In this document: positions 45,595 to 56,250 of the stretch, one piece after another | Numbering within the stretch: position 1 is the first letter of the stretch | Layout of the letters: every line of letters begins with the position of its first letter | From: Phallus indusiatus | Taxonomy: Eukaryota > Basidiomycota > Agaricomycetes > Phallales > Phallaceae | Direction of reading: 5' to 3' | DNA length: 64,000 nucleotides | Assembly: GCA_027605045.1 (NCBI GenBank) | Contig: JAQFWX010000059.1 | Coordinates: forward strand, 62,001-126,000 | Notes under the pieces: generated by a model | What the model was told of the DNA's origin: nothing | Database searches by the model: none | What the model saw: only the letters and a program-made list of their open reading frames with translations | Program-made: the position numbers and the translations under genes

Positions 45595-47422
45595 TACCGT
45601 GGCGCGGGATGCCGCAAACCTTTTATGATAATCATCGTACTTTTTGTATGTTTTTGATTTTAGACAATATGACATAAAAAATGTTCACATGTGTATTGAT
45701 TTCGCCTGATAAGCTTTAGAGAGTACGATGGCTTCCGGTGAACGTCCCACTGTCCATTGGTATTCATTAATGGGCGCTAAAGGGACTTGGTGGAATCAGT
45801 ATCGCTGTCAGTAGCACGGTCTCGCGCGGCCAGTTCAGTCCAGTGGAGTCCATTGGATGCTAGCAATCAGTACTAAGTCTGATTACTATTCGCAAATGTG
45901 GCGATATGGTGAAGAAGGAGAGGAAAAAGCCCTGAGAGGCAATGAATTTGGTAACTCCTGGATGTAAATTAGCCTGTTAGATAGCTGCAAATAAAAATCC
46001 TATGCGTGCTATACGTAAATATATAGCTGACTCCCCATATGCGAATGCGTGGAGAGATGTCAGTTAATTATTATAATACGCACCACAGAAATCCAAGTAT
46101 ACAATATGGGGGAAGCCTTCTAACTCGACTTTGAAAGAATAGAGCAAGAAGGGGCTTGTCTTCAAACTTAAATTCGATTTACAGAGTAGAAATCCATTGA
46201 GATCCATTAAAAACTAATAGCAATTACTGGTCTTGCCCAATACGCTCTATTATTATGCATCGGTAATTACCAGTTACGACTATATTTAGGTTGGTACATG
46301 ACTTAGCCAGTAGGTATCATTAGTCGGGCTAGCTATGCCCGGTGGTGCCTGATGCCAGCTGTTGGGACATTCACTAGAAGCGGAGCTACTGGCTTTAGAT
46401 GGGCTTTTTGCGAGTTTTCTTTGCGACTTGAAGCTTATACAATTACATGAAATATAACCTCCTCTTCTGGAAATCAGCCGTGTTTTGAGTGCTTCTTATA
46501 TTCTAACGAGTTGGATCCTGCACATGACATAGAAGCAGTACTTCCGTCGTGCATCAAGGGAAAGTGGATCTTTCCGTTAGTACATACGATCTAAATGAGG
46601 GTCCGTAAATCAAAGGAGATCGATGTATTTGCAAAGGACGAATTCATGACTTACAATAAACAAGAGCTGGTATAGACATACTGCGAGTCGTTCTACCATA
46701 TGTGTATCAAAGCATGTACGAGAGCGCTTGCAGTTGATCGGCGCCCAGGGGCCAGACGATTTCATCCATGACAACAGAATAATGACTAGGTCTAGAAGCT
46801 TCAAGTTCGTGGTTGCGTTTATTAATAAATTCAATTAAGGGGAAACAAATATAAAACCTACTCACTTCTTAGAATACCTGAGCGGGATTGCAAATAAAAG
46901 TCGTAATCCGTCGGACTATTAGTGATAGTCGAGCGACCGGTACCATACAATTCCGCTACGGTTTTTGTGCCTATGTTCTTTGGGAAAGAATTTAACGTAT
47001 GTAGTGCTTTTCCCGACAATCAAAAATATGAGAGTGGGCGATTTTCCTGGGAATTGTTGTTTCCAATGCTTGCGCTCGAGAGCGGCTGATAAATTAAATA
47101 AATATGACGATGTGGTATCCACAGTGCTGCTCTTCACGTTGCTTGATGTGCCTTTGCGGCTTCCCAAAGCTCCCCAGTTCCTCACATGCGGTATGGACGA
47201 CCGGCCGGTGACATCTGGTGACACGCACAGGACAATTCTAGTAATTTCAGATTTACATACATACATATTAGCATTATTCCTTTTATTTATATATTTGAAT
47301 ATCACCGGAAGCGTTCTCCGAATAGTATCCGATTAAAATACACTCATACACTGGCAGTTATCATATTGATTAACAAAACATTATAAACACAGTACAACAA
47401 ACAATTATTATGTCGACAACCA
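45595..47422. other. Spacer between convergent TFIIF alpha copy 2 and FunK1 copy B
   Basis: No gene seen. Most of it is the right-arm counterpart of 6840-7931. The stretch 45740-46700 has weaker or no visible match on the left arm. Confidence 0.65.
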
Positions 47423-49739
47423 TTAACTCCTGGCTGTATCAAGTCGCGGTTTCTTTGTAGGAGGTCCATTCAGTTCAGGTTTTCTCTCTAAACCGCTCGT
47501 CTCCTCGTCGTTTTTCACAGATCTCTCCACTTGTAAGCTTGCGTCGTGATTACTTGTCTTCAGCACTGATGGAATATTGTGGAGCTCATGCTCTCGAGCA
47601 GCATCGTTTTCTGGCCAGTTATCTCGTTCTAAAGCAGCCGCAAAGGTTTCTATAATCCAATCTGAGGATTTCAATTCTACCAGCCGTTCTTCGTACACTT
47701 TTTGCATTACTCCTTCCACCATATTTCGCATTTTTACCAACTTGTTATTCCACTCTTGAGCAATCGTCGAAGGTGGATCTTCATAGCGTGTGGCGATTTC
47801 GCTAGTTATGGAACGAAGTAACTCCACAAGATTGGTACATTTGAACCTTGCCGCTCTGAGTTCGAACGGTGCTGCTAGGTATCGAGATTTGGCATGACCA
47901 CCCTGTCTACGACCATTTTCGTCTGTGAACGAATGGTCGAAAATACTTTGAAGGAAGTCTGTAAGCGCCACCTTAGTCATTTTGTGGTCTGCGTATCTGA
48001 AAGCTGTCCATGTCAGAACATGCACGAATGATTCAACATCATCTGTAAGGGTTTGTGGTCCTGTCGTTTCAGGATTAAGAAGACGGGCTGCCGTGAATTG
48101 CCATGTTCCCTGCGGAATGAGAATATTTATTGAATTCAGTGATTATACAATCAAAGAACATACAGTTCGTTCAGATTCTCTTGCGTGCTGAATAATTTCT
48201 TGACTTTTTGACAAGTCCCAATCTATCAGCAATCCCGAACCGTTATAGATCAAAATGTTGTTCGGACTGATATCACGATGAAGTATCTTGGCCTGTTCAT
48301 ACGCCACTTTATGTGCTAAAATGATGTGAGTATTTAAACGGAAGCTTCATCAAAGGTAAACGAACCTATTAGAGCATCGTGCATAACCTTGACGAGCAAT
48401 TTTGTGGAAGAAAACGTCGTTAAAGGTGTCCCGATTTCTTCTAGAACCAGCCGATAATGAAAATGTTTTCTCAGCTTTTCCGGTCGATTTTTACACCAGC
48501 TTGCTTCCTTTTTTTTCACAAAGTCTTGTGTGAGAGTTTGCTGATTAAGGACGTCTCCTGCGGCGAGAACAGTTGCTATGTAGGGTACTTTATGTTCCTT
48601 TAGTTTAACGTAAAGATCGTGCTCCGCAGTTTGAGATTCCAGTCGCCAAGTGTCTTTGAGAAATACTGCTTTATTTAGTAAAAGAGAATACGCGAAAAAT
48701 GCGCGTGTTGATCGACCTAGTGGAGAACGAGTACCACCTATATACATGTCCCGTGGAACAATATAGCCCGAGTCAGCCACCGGTAATTGTACCAGACGGA
48801 CATCTTCATCGAAACCAAGTGCTTCCCGTGCACGAAGCTCATTCGATTTAGACGGCTTAGTAACTGAGACGTCAATTCCCCGTTTTTCTGCCGTCATGCA
48901 ATCAAACCTATGAAAGAATTCAGGCAGGTCGGTGGATGACAAAGGAATTTGTCTCGTAACAATTACACCGGATCTATCCCACCGAAGTATTCTGGCATAT
49001 GTTGGAAATAGGAGTAGAGAGAAAGCATGTGAGCGAAATTGAACGGCCTGATGAGCGGAAGCATATGTGGTGATTTGTCCCAGAGTCTCCTTTGCGGCGT
49101 TGCTGTCATTGACAAGAGGTTTTCCAGGCACATCATTAAATGGATCAGAGGTTTTGGGGAATTTAGCCTCAATCATTAATTCCACTACGGAGATGTCTCC
49201 GGTGTCATTGTTTGGGAATAAGCAGACATCAGGTTTGATTGTTATTTTGTGGAATACGAGGAAAGGACGATCCTGCGTAGCGACAACTGTGAAATTGCGA
49301 CATAAACTTTGGACGGCTTTAACCTGAGCGGGCAGCGATTGAATTTTGACGGAAAGATACTGGATGAAGGTGCGCTTACAAAGGGACCATACATATCTTT
49401 CTCCTCTTTACTTTTTGCAACCCTCCTTGTCTCAATTTGATAGGCCTGTAGAGATTGTAGCTTTGCTCTTGGGACCGGAAGGAACTCTTTGAGAAACTCG
49501 TCTGCGGGCATGGGGCCAATGATTTTGTCAGCCACTTCGCTTCCCATTAGTATCAGTCGTGGGTCGCGCTCCTCAGCTCCCGAGGTAAAACACGCGCTTG
49601 CAGATTGCTTGTCAACCATCGGCGTGTAATCTAGTCCTCGTTTTACGTTTGATGGGGGAGGTGGATTGGGAGACGAAGAAGGTTGAGAGGGGTCGCGTTT
49701 CGGGTTTTCTGGATCAGATAACGTGAATTCTTCGACCAT
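47423..49739 (-). CDS. FunK1 fungal-type protein kinase with nuclease-like N-terminal domain (copy B, intact)
   Basis: Exons 49739-49380, 49323-48366, 48315-48164 and 48109-47423 give 718 residues with the same splice phases as copy A. Key residues are kept: KPDVCLF, IEAKF and GQITTY in the N-terminal nuclease-like part; VFLKDTWR, HRDISPNNIL, LIDWDL and GTWQFTAARLL in the kinase. The C-terminal part differs more from copy A (GPPTKKPRLDTARS), but the basic, nuclear-signal-like end remains. It is tail to tail with TFIIF alpha copy 2, and its start lies 835 bp from that of copy C on the opposite strand. No damage is visible. Known for the family: kinase fold and expansion in Agaricomycetes. Inferred: a nuclear role. 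Confidence 0.92.
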
Positions 49740-49880
49740 TGTATTGTAGTTGGAATTTGAAAGGGGTATTATGACGAACTTACCTGTATCAAGCGGTTAC
49801 CATAAATATATAACGTTTGGGGTTAAGGACAGGAGATGTGGACAAAAGGATGTGACCTTTGGCGGCGTCACACGGCCAAA
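49740..49880 (-). promoter_or_regulatory. 5' flank of FunK1 copy B, shared with copy A
   Basis: Shares the ordered blocks described for 42701-42860, ending in ggcggcgtcacac. Beyond this the two flanks differ. Confidence 0.5.
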
Positions 49881-49924
49881 CCGGCAAGGACAACTTTTTA
49901 ACTCGCTCGTGGTGGACCGGGACC

Positions 49925-50040
49925 CACATCAAGGTGAAAGCCATACAGAGCCTTTCTCATTTTTTTCAGTTATCGATACCTATGCTACCTTTCCTATGTT
50001 TCACAAAAATGATCACGGCTTTTGCGAATACTCGACAAGT
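49925..50040 (+). pseudogene. FunK1 exon-2 start relic (copy E)
   Basis: The frame reads VKAIQSLSHFFQLSI..., matching the first residues of FunK1 exon 2 (VKAIQSLCRNFTVVA in copy A). The nucleotides continue to match through the region of the KPD motif before similarity is lost. No other exon is next to it. It is a short decayed fragment between copies B and C and shows that the cluster once had another member. Confidence 0.6.
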
Positions 50041-50574
50041 ATACTATAATACGACAGATGAAATTGGAGACGACATAGCCAATAATTGATCTTTTTATTG
50101 ATCGAGGCGAAATTTTCCAACTGCTTCGGTACATTTTTTTTGTTTTTCTAGCCGTGAAGGCTCATCATTCGATCAGAAAATTTTGCGTGAAGTTTGCCCG
50201 GCAAGTTCAAACCGACAGATTTACTTCATTTGGAACTCTCTTGTTTCATGTGCGGCAACATTAGGTTTTACCAATGGTTGTTATGCGTTTGATGTTTCAA
50301 TTTTTGGACTGGAACATGGACCTCCATGACATTACAGTCCGGTTCACTATAAGACTACATAAACATGTTACATCTGTTTCATAAACTGTCGCAAGTCCTA
50401 CCCTACCCACCATCTCACTTCCTATTCCTGGATTGGAAAACTTAACACGCCGTGTTCTGTAACTGCTTGTCTCTACCTTCCATCGAGAGTAAGTCAGTCT
50501 GATACATAGACACCACGAAATGTACTCATGTATTTCGACGCCAATTAGCCTACAGCTTGAAATTACAGAAACTA

Positions 50575-52923
50575 ATGGCCCCAAAATCGTCTACAAGTCA
50601 ATTCTTTACTTCAACACACGACGGATACAATCCACCGCTCCTTGACCTTGCAGAAGAAACCATGAACAAGACCGTCGGTCCCATGCCTGTAGAAGAATTT
50701 CTCAAAGAATTTTTACCCTGTGCCGCCGCCGATCCCGTTTCGACACAACTTTTAGAAAGCTATGAACATGAGATAAACAAAGTCATTAGTAGTGGGGATG
50801 AACCGGAGATGTATGACCCTCTCGTAAGCACCCTCCCTGTTTCATGTCTTTCAAAAAATTGATCAGTGTATTTAGATTAAAGCCATTCAAGGTCTATGTC
50901 ACAACTTCTCAGTTGTCGATACTCATGACAATTCTTTCCCCACATTCCACAAATTGACAATCAAGCCCGACATTTGCATATACGCGAAAAATGACACCGG
51001 AAACGTCGCCCAGGTTGAAATAATGATCGAGGTCAAATTTCGTTATGACCTCGATCCATTTATTGACACTCCGGACATAGCTCCCTTCACCGACAGTGAA
51101 CTCGCCCATGAAACTCTTGGGCAAATTGCATCGTACGCTGCCGCCCAATATGCCTCTCAATTCCGTTCTAGCATTTTCTCTCTGCTCGTTTTTCCGAATT
51201 ACGCTAGAATGCTCAGGTGGGATAGATCAGGAGTAATTTTCACTCGACAAATTCCCTGGTTATCTGCAGACGTGCCTGAGTTTTTCCACCGGTTCAATTG
51301 CATGACGATGGAACGAGGAATCGATCCAATGGTCAGCAAACCATCTAGCTCAAATGAACTTTTAGCTCGAGAAGTGTTCAAGACTAGAGGAGATGCTTCT
51401 CTTATGCAAATATCAATAAGTGACTCAAATTACATTATTCTGCGGGCGACGTACATGGGCGGTGGTACACGCTCCCCTTTCGGACGATCAACGCAACCCT
51501 TTTTCGCATTTTCGCTAACCAAGAAGAAAGTGGTCTTTCTCAAGAACAGTTGGAGACTCAAGTCTCAAACTGCAGAGCATAAAGTATACGCTGAACTAAA
51601 GAAGTACGACGTGCCTTACATAGCAACGGTCCTGGCAGGAGAGGATGTTCTTGGTCGGCAAACCCGTACTCAAGAATTTTCAGAAAGAAGGCCAAAGTGG
51701 ATGGGAAAGCGCCAAGAGACATTGAAAACACACGTACATTATCGACTGGTTTTGAAGGAAGTCGGAACCCCTTTGACGGATTTTTCTTCCACAAAGGAAT
51801 TAGTCAAGGTCATGCGCGAAGCGCTGATAGGTTCGTCCATCATCCGTAACGAATTTGTTGTATTCCAAAATGTTTACCTGGATTGCAGCGCACAAGATAG
51901 CGTTCGAGAAGGTCAATATACTGCATCGCGACATCAGCCCAAACAACATTCTGATTCACGAGGCTATTGATAGACTGGGACCTATCTAAAAACAGACAGG
52001 ATATTGAAAAGGAGATAGTTCCTGAAAGAACTGTACGACCATTCAACAAATTATAGACATACTATCTCACACACTCTTTTGTTTAAATGTTTGGCAGGGT
52101 ACATGGCAATTTAGAGCAGATCGTCTCCTTAATCCCCCAGGAGAGGATGGCCCACACACAATCACAGACGATGTGGAATCATTCGTACATGTTCTAACTT
52201 GGACAGCTTTCAAATACGCGGGCCATGACATGTCTAAAGGCAACCTCACGTGCTTCTTTCGGTCCATATACGATCATTGTTAGACTCGTTCCTAGTCCCT
52301 ACTTTCCCACGCACTTGGGGAGGCCTAAGCCGTTCGTAGGGGGAACGAGTCTAGATCATTGTAAACCGGGTGATCACGGTCAAACAAACTTCGGTGCCAA
52401 ATCTCGATATCTAATAACGCCAATTGAGCTAAGCCGAACGAATTTCAACAGCGAGAACTTGGAATCGTTAATATCCCGCATTCCCGATCTAGTCTTCACC
52501 CGTTACCGATGCTCACCTCTGGACACACTACGGGAAGAGGAAGAAATGAGAATGTCTATCTCGAATTCATCGGGCAGGCCTTATAACTTGAATCTGCATA
52601 GAAGAATTGCGGAATATGAGGAAAAACGATACCAGAAAAAACTAGCCGTGCTGAATTCCTCAGACTGGATTATTGAAGCATTCTTGAGAGCACTAACGCG
52701 AGACAATTGGCCTGAAGACGATGCTGCCGAAGAGCATGAGCGATTCAGACCTGTTGAAGCACCGAAACGGTACAATTCGAGTTCTCTTGACGAGTCTTTG
52801 GAAGTAAATTTCTCCCGGAACGATGATAAAGAAAGAAGCGACTTGAAGGATGAGGATGATCTTGTTCAAGACGAATCGGAATCGGGACCACCTGCGAAGA
52901 AATCTCGACTAGAGACAGTGTAA
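50575..52923 (+). pseudogene. FunK1 kinase copy C: frameshifted, and interrupted by a 73-bp TIR element
   Basis: Exons by comparison with copies A and B: 50575-50823, 50876-51830, 51889-52032, 52098-52923. The nuclease-like motifs KPDICIY, IEVKF and GQIASY and the kinase motifs VFLKNSWR, HRDISPNNIL and LIDWDLS are present. HRDIS and IDWD are, however, in different frames: this gap is 8 nt shorter than in copies A and B (about 51957-51966). In exon 4 a TIR element at 52281-52353 puts TAG in frame after SIYDHC. It can be spliced out in frame as a 76-nt GT-AG intron, but the earlier frameshift cannot be avoided by splicing. The end GPPAKKSRLETV keeps a basic cluster. Probably a recent pseudogene, unless the frameshift is a sequence error. 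Confidence 0.82.
52281..52353 (+). mobile_element. 73-bp MITE with 12-bp TIRs and 9-bp target duplication, in a FunK1 exon
   Basis: The ends tagactcgttcc and ggaacgagtcta are perfect inverted repeats, and further pairing (ccctac/gtaggg) follows inside. The flanks gatcattgt at 52272-52280 and 52354-52362 form a 9-bp target duplication. The GT that ends the left duplication and the AG formed by the last base of the element plus the first base of the right duplication bound a 76-nt stretch (52279-52354). Its removal leaves the kinase frame open. Confidence 0.88.
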
Positions 52924-53643
52924 ACTCCCAATACCGATGAATAATATAATTGATGTAATCATATAAATGCGCTCCGTTCTCCTGTTATCACTATCTCGTC
53001 GGCTCCAGAAGATATAGTGGGAACTCCCCTACTCTATCATATATATGTACATAATATGTATGTACGAATATTCACAGTATTAAAACATAGTACAGCTCAC
53101 AAATACTATTTCATTAAGTTCTTTTCGTAATATATACTCTAGCATTATCCAACCTAAGTTTACTAGATATGGAACCGAACCCACATCAAACTGTGTCACT
53201 CTCATGCTGTGATAATTACGTAGTAATTTCCTGACAGATTTATAATCTTCAGCAAGAATTATGTGAGCACAATTAACAGTTCTTGCCTGAGAATTCACCA
53301 GTGCGCCTCAAGGCCTCTCATCGATCAATCGATCACTGGCATGCCTAGCCATTCCCAGAATAAGCTCATGGATAACTAGCTGAATGGATAACTAGCTGGT
53401 TTTAAAGGAGATTGGAACTTCGGAATCTCCTCCCAAGACAACTGAATTCACCACTCTTTTCGTGTCGGCATCAGCATCACGAAATATAGCGTGCACTTCC
53501 TACTTTATAATACAATACGTACAAGTAGTCATCGTAGCAAAACACAGTACAAAAGCAGCTCACAATAACTACATTTTTGAGCGGCAATTACCCAACACAC
53601 GAATCATTCGCTCGTTTTTTTATTCTTTCCACATTTCTCGCGC
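52924..53643. other. Intergenic region, no gene seen
   Basis: 3' flanks of FunK1 copy C and of the DUF6533 pseudogene, tail to tail. A 13-bp unit ggataactagctg is repeated directly near 53370-53400. The last 180 bp match the 3' flank of the paralog at 61440-61615. Confidence 0.65.
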
Positions 53644-55330
53644 TCATAGCGAATCCGCATCTTCGTCCGCAAATTCTTCCTCGGTGAACATAGGCGTCCT
53701 TAGTTCCGCGATAATAGATTCATGCATACGTTGGGATATATTTTGAAACTGGATCGTCGGCAATGTTGTGGTGGTGCTGATCTCACTTGCTGCACGGTTG
53801 CACTGACGGAGGTCTAGAACAAAATCTGAGACCATAATGGCACCCAGACTTGAACATGTGTGAGAGCCAAAATCAGTGTAGGGATATGAATTTCCCTTAC
53901 CTGAGCATCCAGCTTTCTATAGAATGTGTCACCACTGGTTCGAATATCTGATGAAAAAATGTTAAAGGGTCACCGTGTAGATAATACTTGGGACTTACTT
54001 GATTAGAAACCAGACAGGCAACTGCTAAAACGCAAGCTGCGCTGGATCAACCATCTAAATGATTGTAATAATAACGGAAAAATAACTCAATACTCACATA
54101 CATCTCATTATACCTAGATATTTTCTCGTTATATATGATTTTATCAAGTCGTCTTGTCAAAACTCACTTTGTCTCAGAAGTACAGAAGTAATATCGTTCG
54201 AATTTAGTAAACCTGCTTCGTGTTTCAATTTCCACGTAGTCCAAATATCGCCCGTAGAGATCCAGAATGCAATACCATCGGTGAGAATAAAAGAGACATC
54301 AGTGATCACGGATAGGACTCTCGGACCTAATTACTACTTTAATAAAACTGACACTTGAACCTTTTGTTTGTCTGACGTACCCAACAAGCTGGCAGAAGAG
54401 GAGGTGGTTTAATAAAATTCTTGCCGCATTTCATACGTATTCGCTTACCCGGCTACTGTAGAATAATCTAAATAATTAGTAAGAAATTTTACTGCAATGT
54501 GCCTAACTTAGAAGAGTCGCAATTACCTATGATCGAAGTGATTATGGGTATAATACACCCAATAATTAAACCTCCCATCAATGGTCTACTCCTCGTGCCA
54601 ACAGCATATACTCGAGCGATTAACAGCCCTACATTAAGTTATATTTATCGCTTTTATTTAACTAGTGGTAGGCATACGAACCTTGCAGACCAATCATAAA
54701 TAATATGAAGAAAAAAAGCGCGATTATATAAGAAATGATGCAAAATCTTCAAAAAACATTAAATAACAATTCTTTGAATTACGAGGAACCCCAAACCTTA
54801 CCGCGTCATCTGTAAATACATATCAGTATTGATATCGAATAGTTAAACTTGACTTACTATTCTCAACACAACCATAAGAAGAATTCCTTCAAGAACCAAA
54901 ATACCATACTTTGTCGAGACGTAGAGAAAAGAAGGAACACTAATTGGCTTAGACCATATATACTCCATTTCTTGAGGAAGTTTCAATGCAATAGAGTACA
55001 GAAGAAACGCTTCTCAAGAGTCGTTTAACATGAGGGTGTTTTTAGAAGACATATAATTATCTTACTAAAAGCACTGATAGTAAGGCAAGTAGCAAGGTAT
55101 CTAATTCGTGTGAGAATTAATGCCGGCAAAATTCATTCAGAAGCCACATACACGGAATATACATCTTGGATATCGTATATATCAAAGGCCTCGCATAAAA
55201 ACATTTTCGAAAGTCCCATCATGCGAAAGGAGTTATGGAAAGGTTTCAAGAAGTCTGAAGTTATTTTGTGCTGCTTCAAAACATCAGGACCTCGCATTAA
55301 ATACACGATTTGACGGATCATTGACACAAC
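53644..55330 (-). pseudogene. DUF6533-type membrane protein gene, degenerate copy
   Basis: It aligns exon by exon with the gene at 61616-63189, with micro-exons ATGACGCG, CTTGTTGG and the 16-nt one in place. Three faults are visible. In the first exon the frame before RYLATC has TGA where the paralog has CAA. At the tenth exon the acceptor (ctag in the paralog) is replaced and CGA has become TGA. No upstream ATG restores the first exon. The last exon is open (SDFVLDLRQCNRAASE...). The block is a direct duplication of 61.4-63.3 kb, with transposons in between. It could still give a truncated product, but a full-length protein is unlikely. Confidence 0.75.
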
Positions 55331-55361
55331 TAGACACCGCAGTGGGTGATTTCAATTATAG

Positions 55362-55801
55362 TGATGGTTTCGGTTCGGGTCGGGTCGAAACCGGTTTGTA
55401 CTTGAGGCCTTGAGGCCTTGAGGGGCACATCGCGGTTTGTGTTCGGTTTGAGCCCAGTTCAGTCCGAAATCGGTTCGACGGCAGTTTAGGACGTAGGAGA
55501 CGCAGTGTAACAGTGCTGGTCGGGCGCTAAATATTAGTAATTGCGATTAGTGATGTCCGACTCCTCCACCATATGGGTCTAAGATGGGGCCTGAAAAGCC
55601 CAGAAATGGTAATTCAAAAGGAGCTGTGCACGGAAGAATTCTCAATGTATAGCACTGAGAACTGATTTATATCAAAAATACTAAATAATCATTGGCTTTA
55701 GTGTCAAGTTAGTCAAACCGTCAAACCGTTGAGGATCGCAGTTTGAGTTCGGTTCCCGAACTTCGTTTCCGCGGTTTGAAACCGAACCCGCCCCATCACT
55801 A
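55362..55801. mobile_element. ~440-bp TIR element in the flank of the DUF6533 pseudogene
   Basis: The paralogous flank at 63.3 kb lacks this block, so it is an insertion. The ends agtgatgg...tcggttcgggt and its inverted form (ccgaacccgccccatcact) are imperfect inverted repeats. The interior is rich in ggttcggttt-type motifs. No target duplication is clear, and no transposase is present. Confidence 0.6.
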
Positions 55802-55907
55802 AGTTTTGCAAAGTACAATAATATAAACATGACCACTTTGAACTAATGACAATATTTTCGATTGAATTCTGTAAATCTGTTGTCCGGATAATAAAATTGA
55901 AAATTAT

Positions 55908-56250
55908 CTTACAGCAGTTTGCAGACTCATTTGCACTCCGACAAGTCGCGCGTCGGATGTGCAAAAAATAGGGTCGAGAAACCGAGTTTTCATGGCTCAA
56001 CGGCTGATCATAAAATAGGGGTGTATTAGTAGGAAATACTCTTAAGATGTAGTTCGATTTTTTGAAACCAAAAAGTCATCATAATTGAGCAATTTAAAAA
56101 AAACCGGGTTCTCTGAGTTTATGGGCCTTTTGGGATTGAAAGTACTAGGTGGGAAAGATTGAGTAAGCACTGCAAGTTCCTTATGGCTCAGTGGTTGAAT
56201 TGCCGCTGTCGCTTATGCTATTTTTCGGAGGTCGCCAGTTCGGTTCTGGG
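55908..56250 (+). repeat. 343-bp repeat with two tRNA-like units (SINE-like), copy 1
   Basis: An almost identical inverted copy of exactly the same length lies at 60628-60970. Near the 3' end, tggctcagtggttga (box A) and cagttcggttctggg (box B) have the spacing and a foldable T-arm of a tRNA. A second, weaker pair occurs earlier: tggctcaacggctga near 55995 and gtagttcgattttttga near 56045. This suggests a dimeric tRNA-derived SINE with internal Pol III promoters. No complete tRNA cloverleaf is formed. Confidence 0.65.

Larger units (their letters stand above)
43060..47335 (+). repeat. Right arm of the inverted segmental duplication (with 6840-10400)
   Basis: Same gene order as the left arm on the opposite strand: DUF6533 relic, TFIIF alpha with its three introns, then a spacer that ends before a FunK1 tail. 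Similarity in the spacer is visible in several blocks as far as about 47335. Confidence 0.85.

Noticed and set aside
49859..50089. Open frame taken as a separate small gene
   Set aside because: Its middle matches FunK1 exon 2 and the rest is flank; it is a relic.
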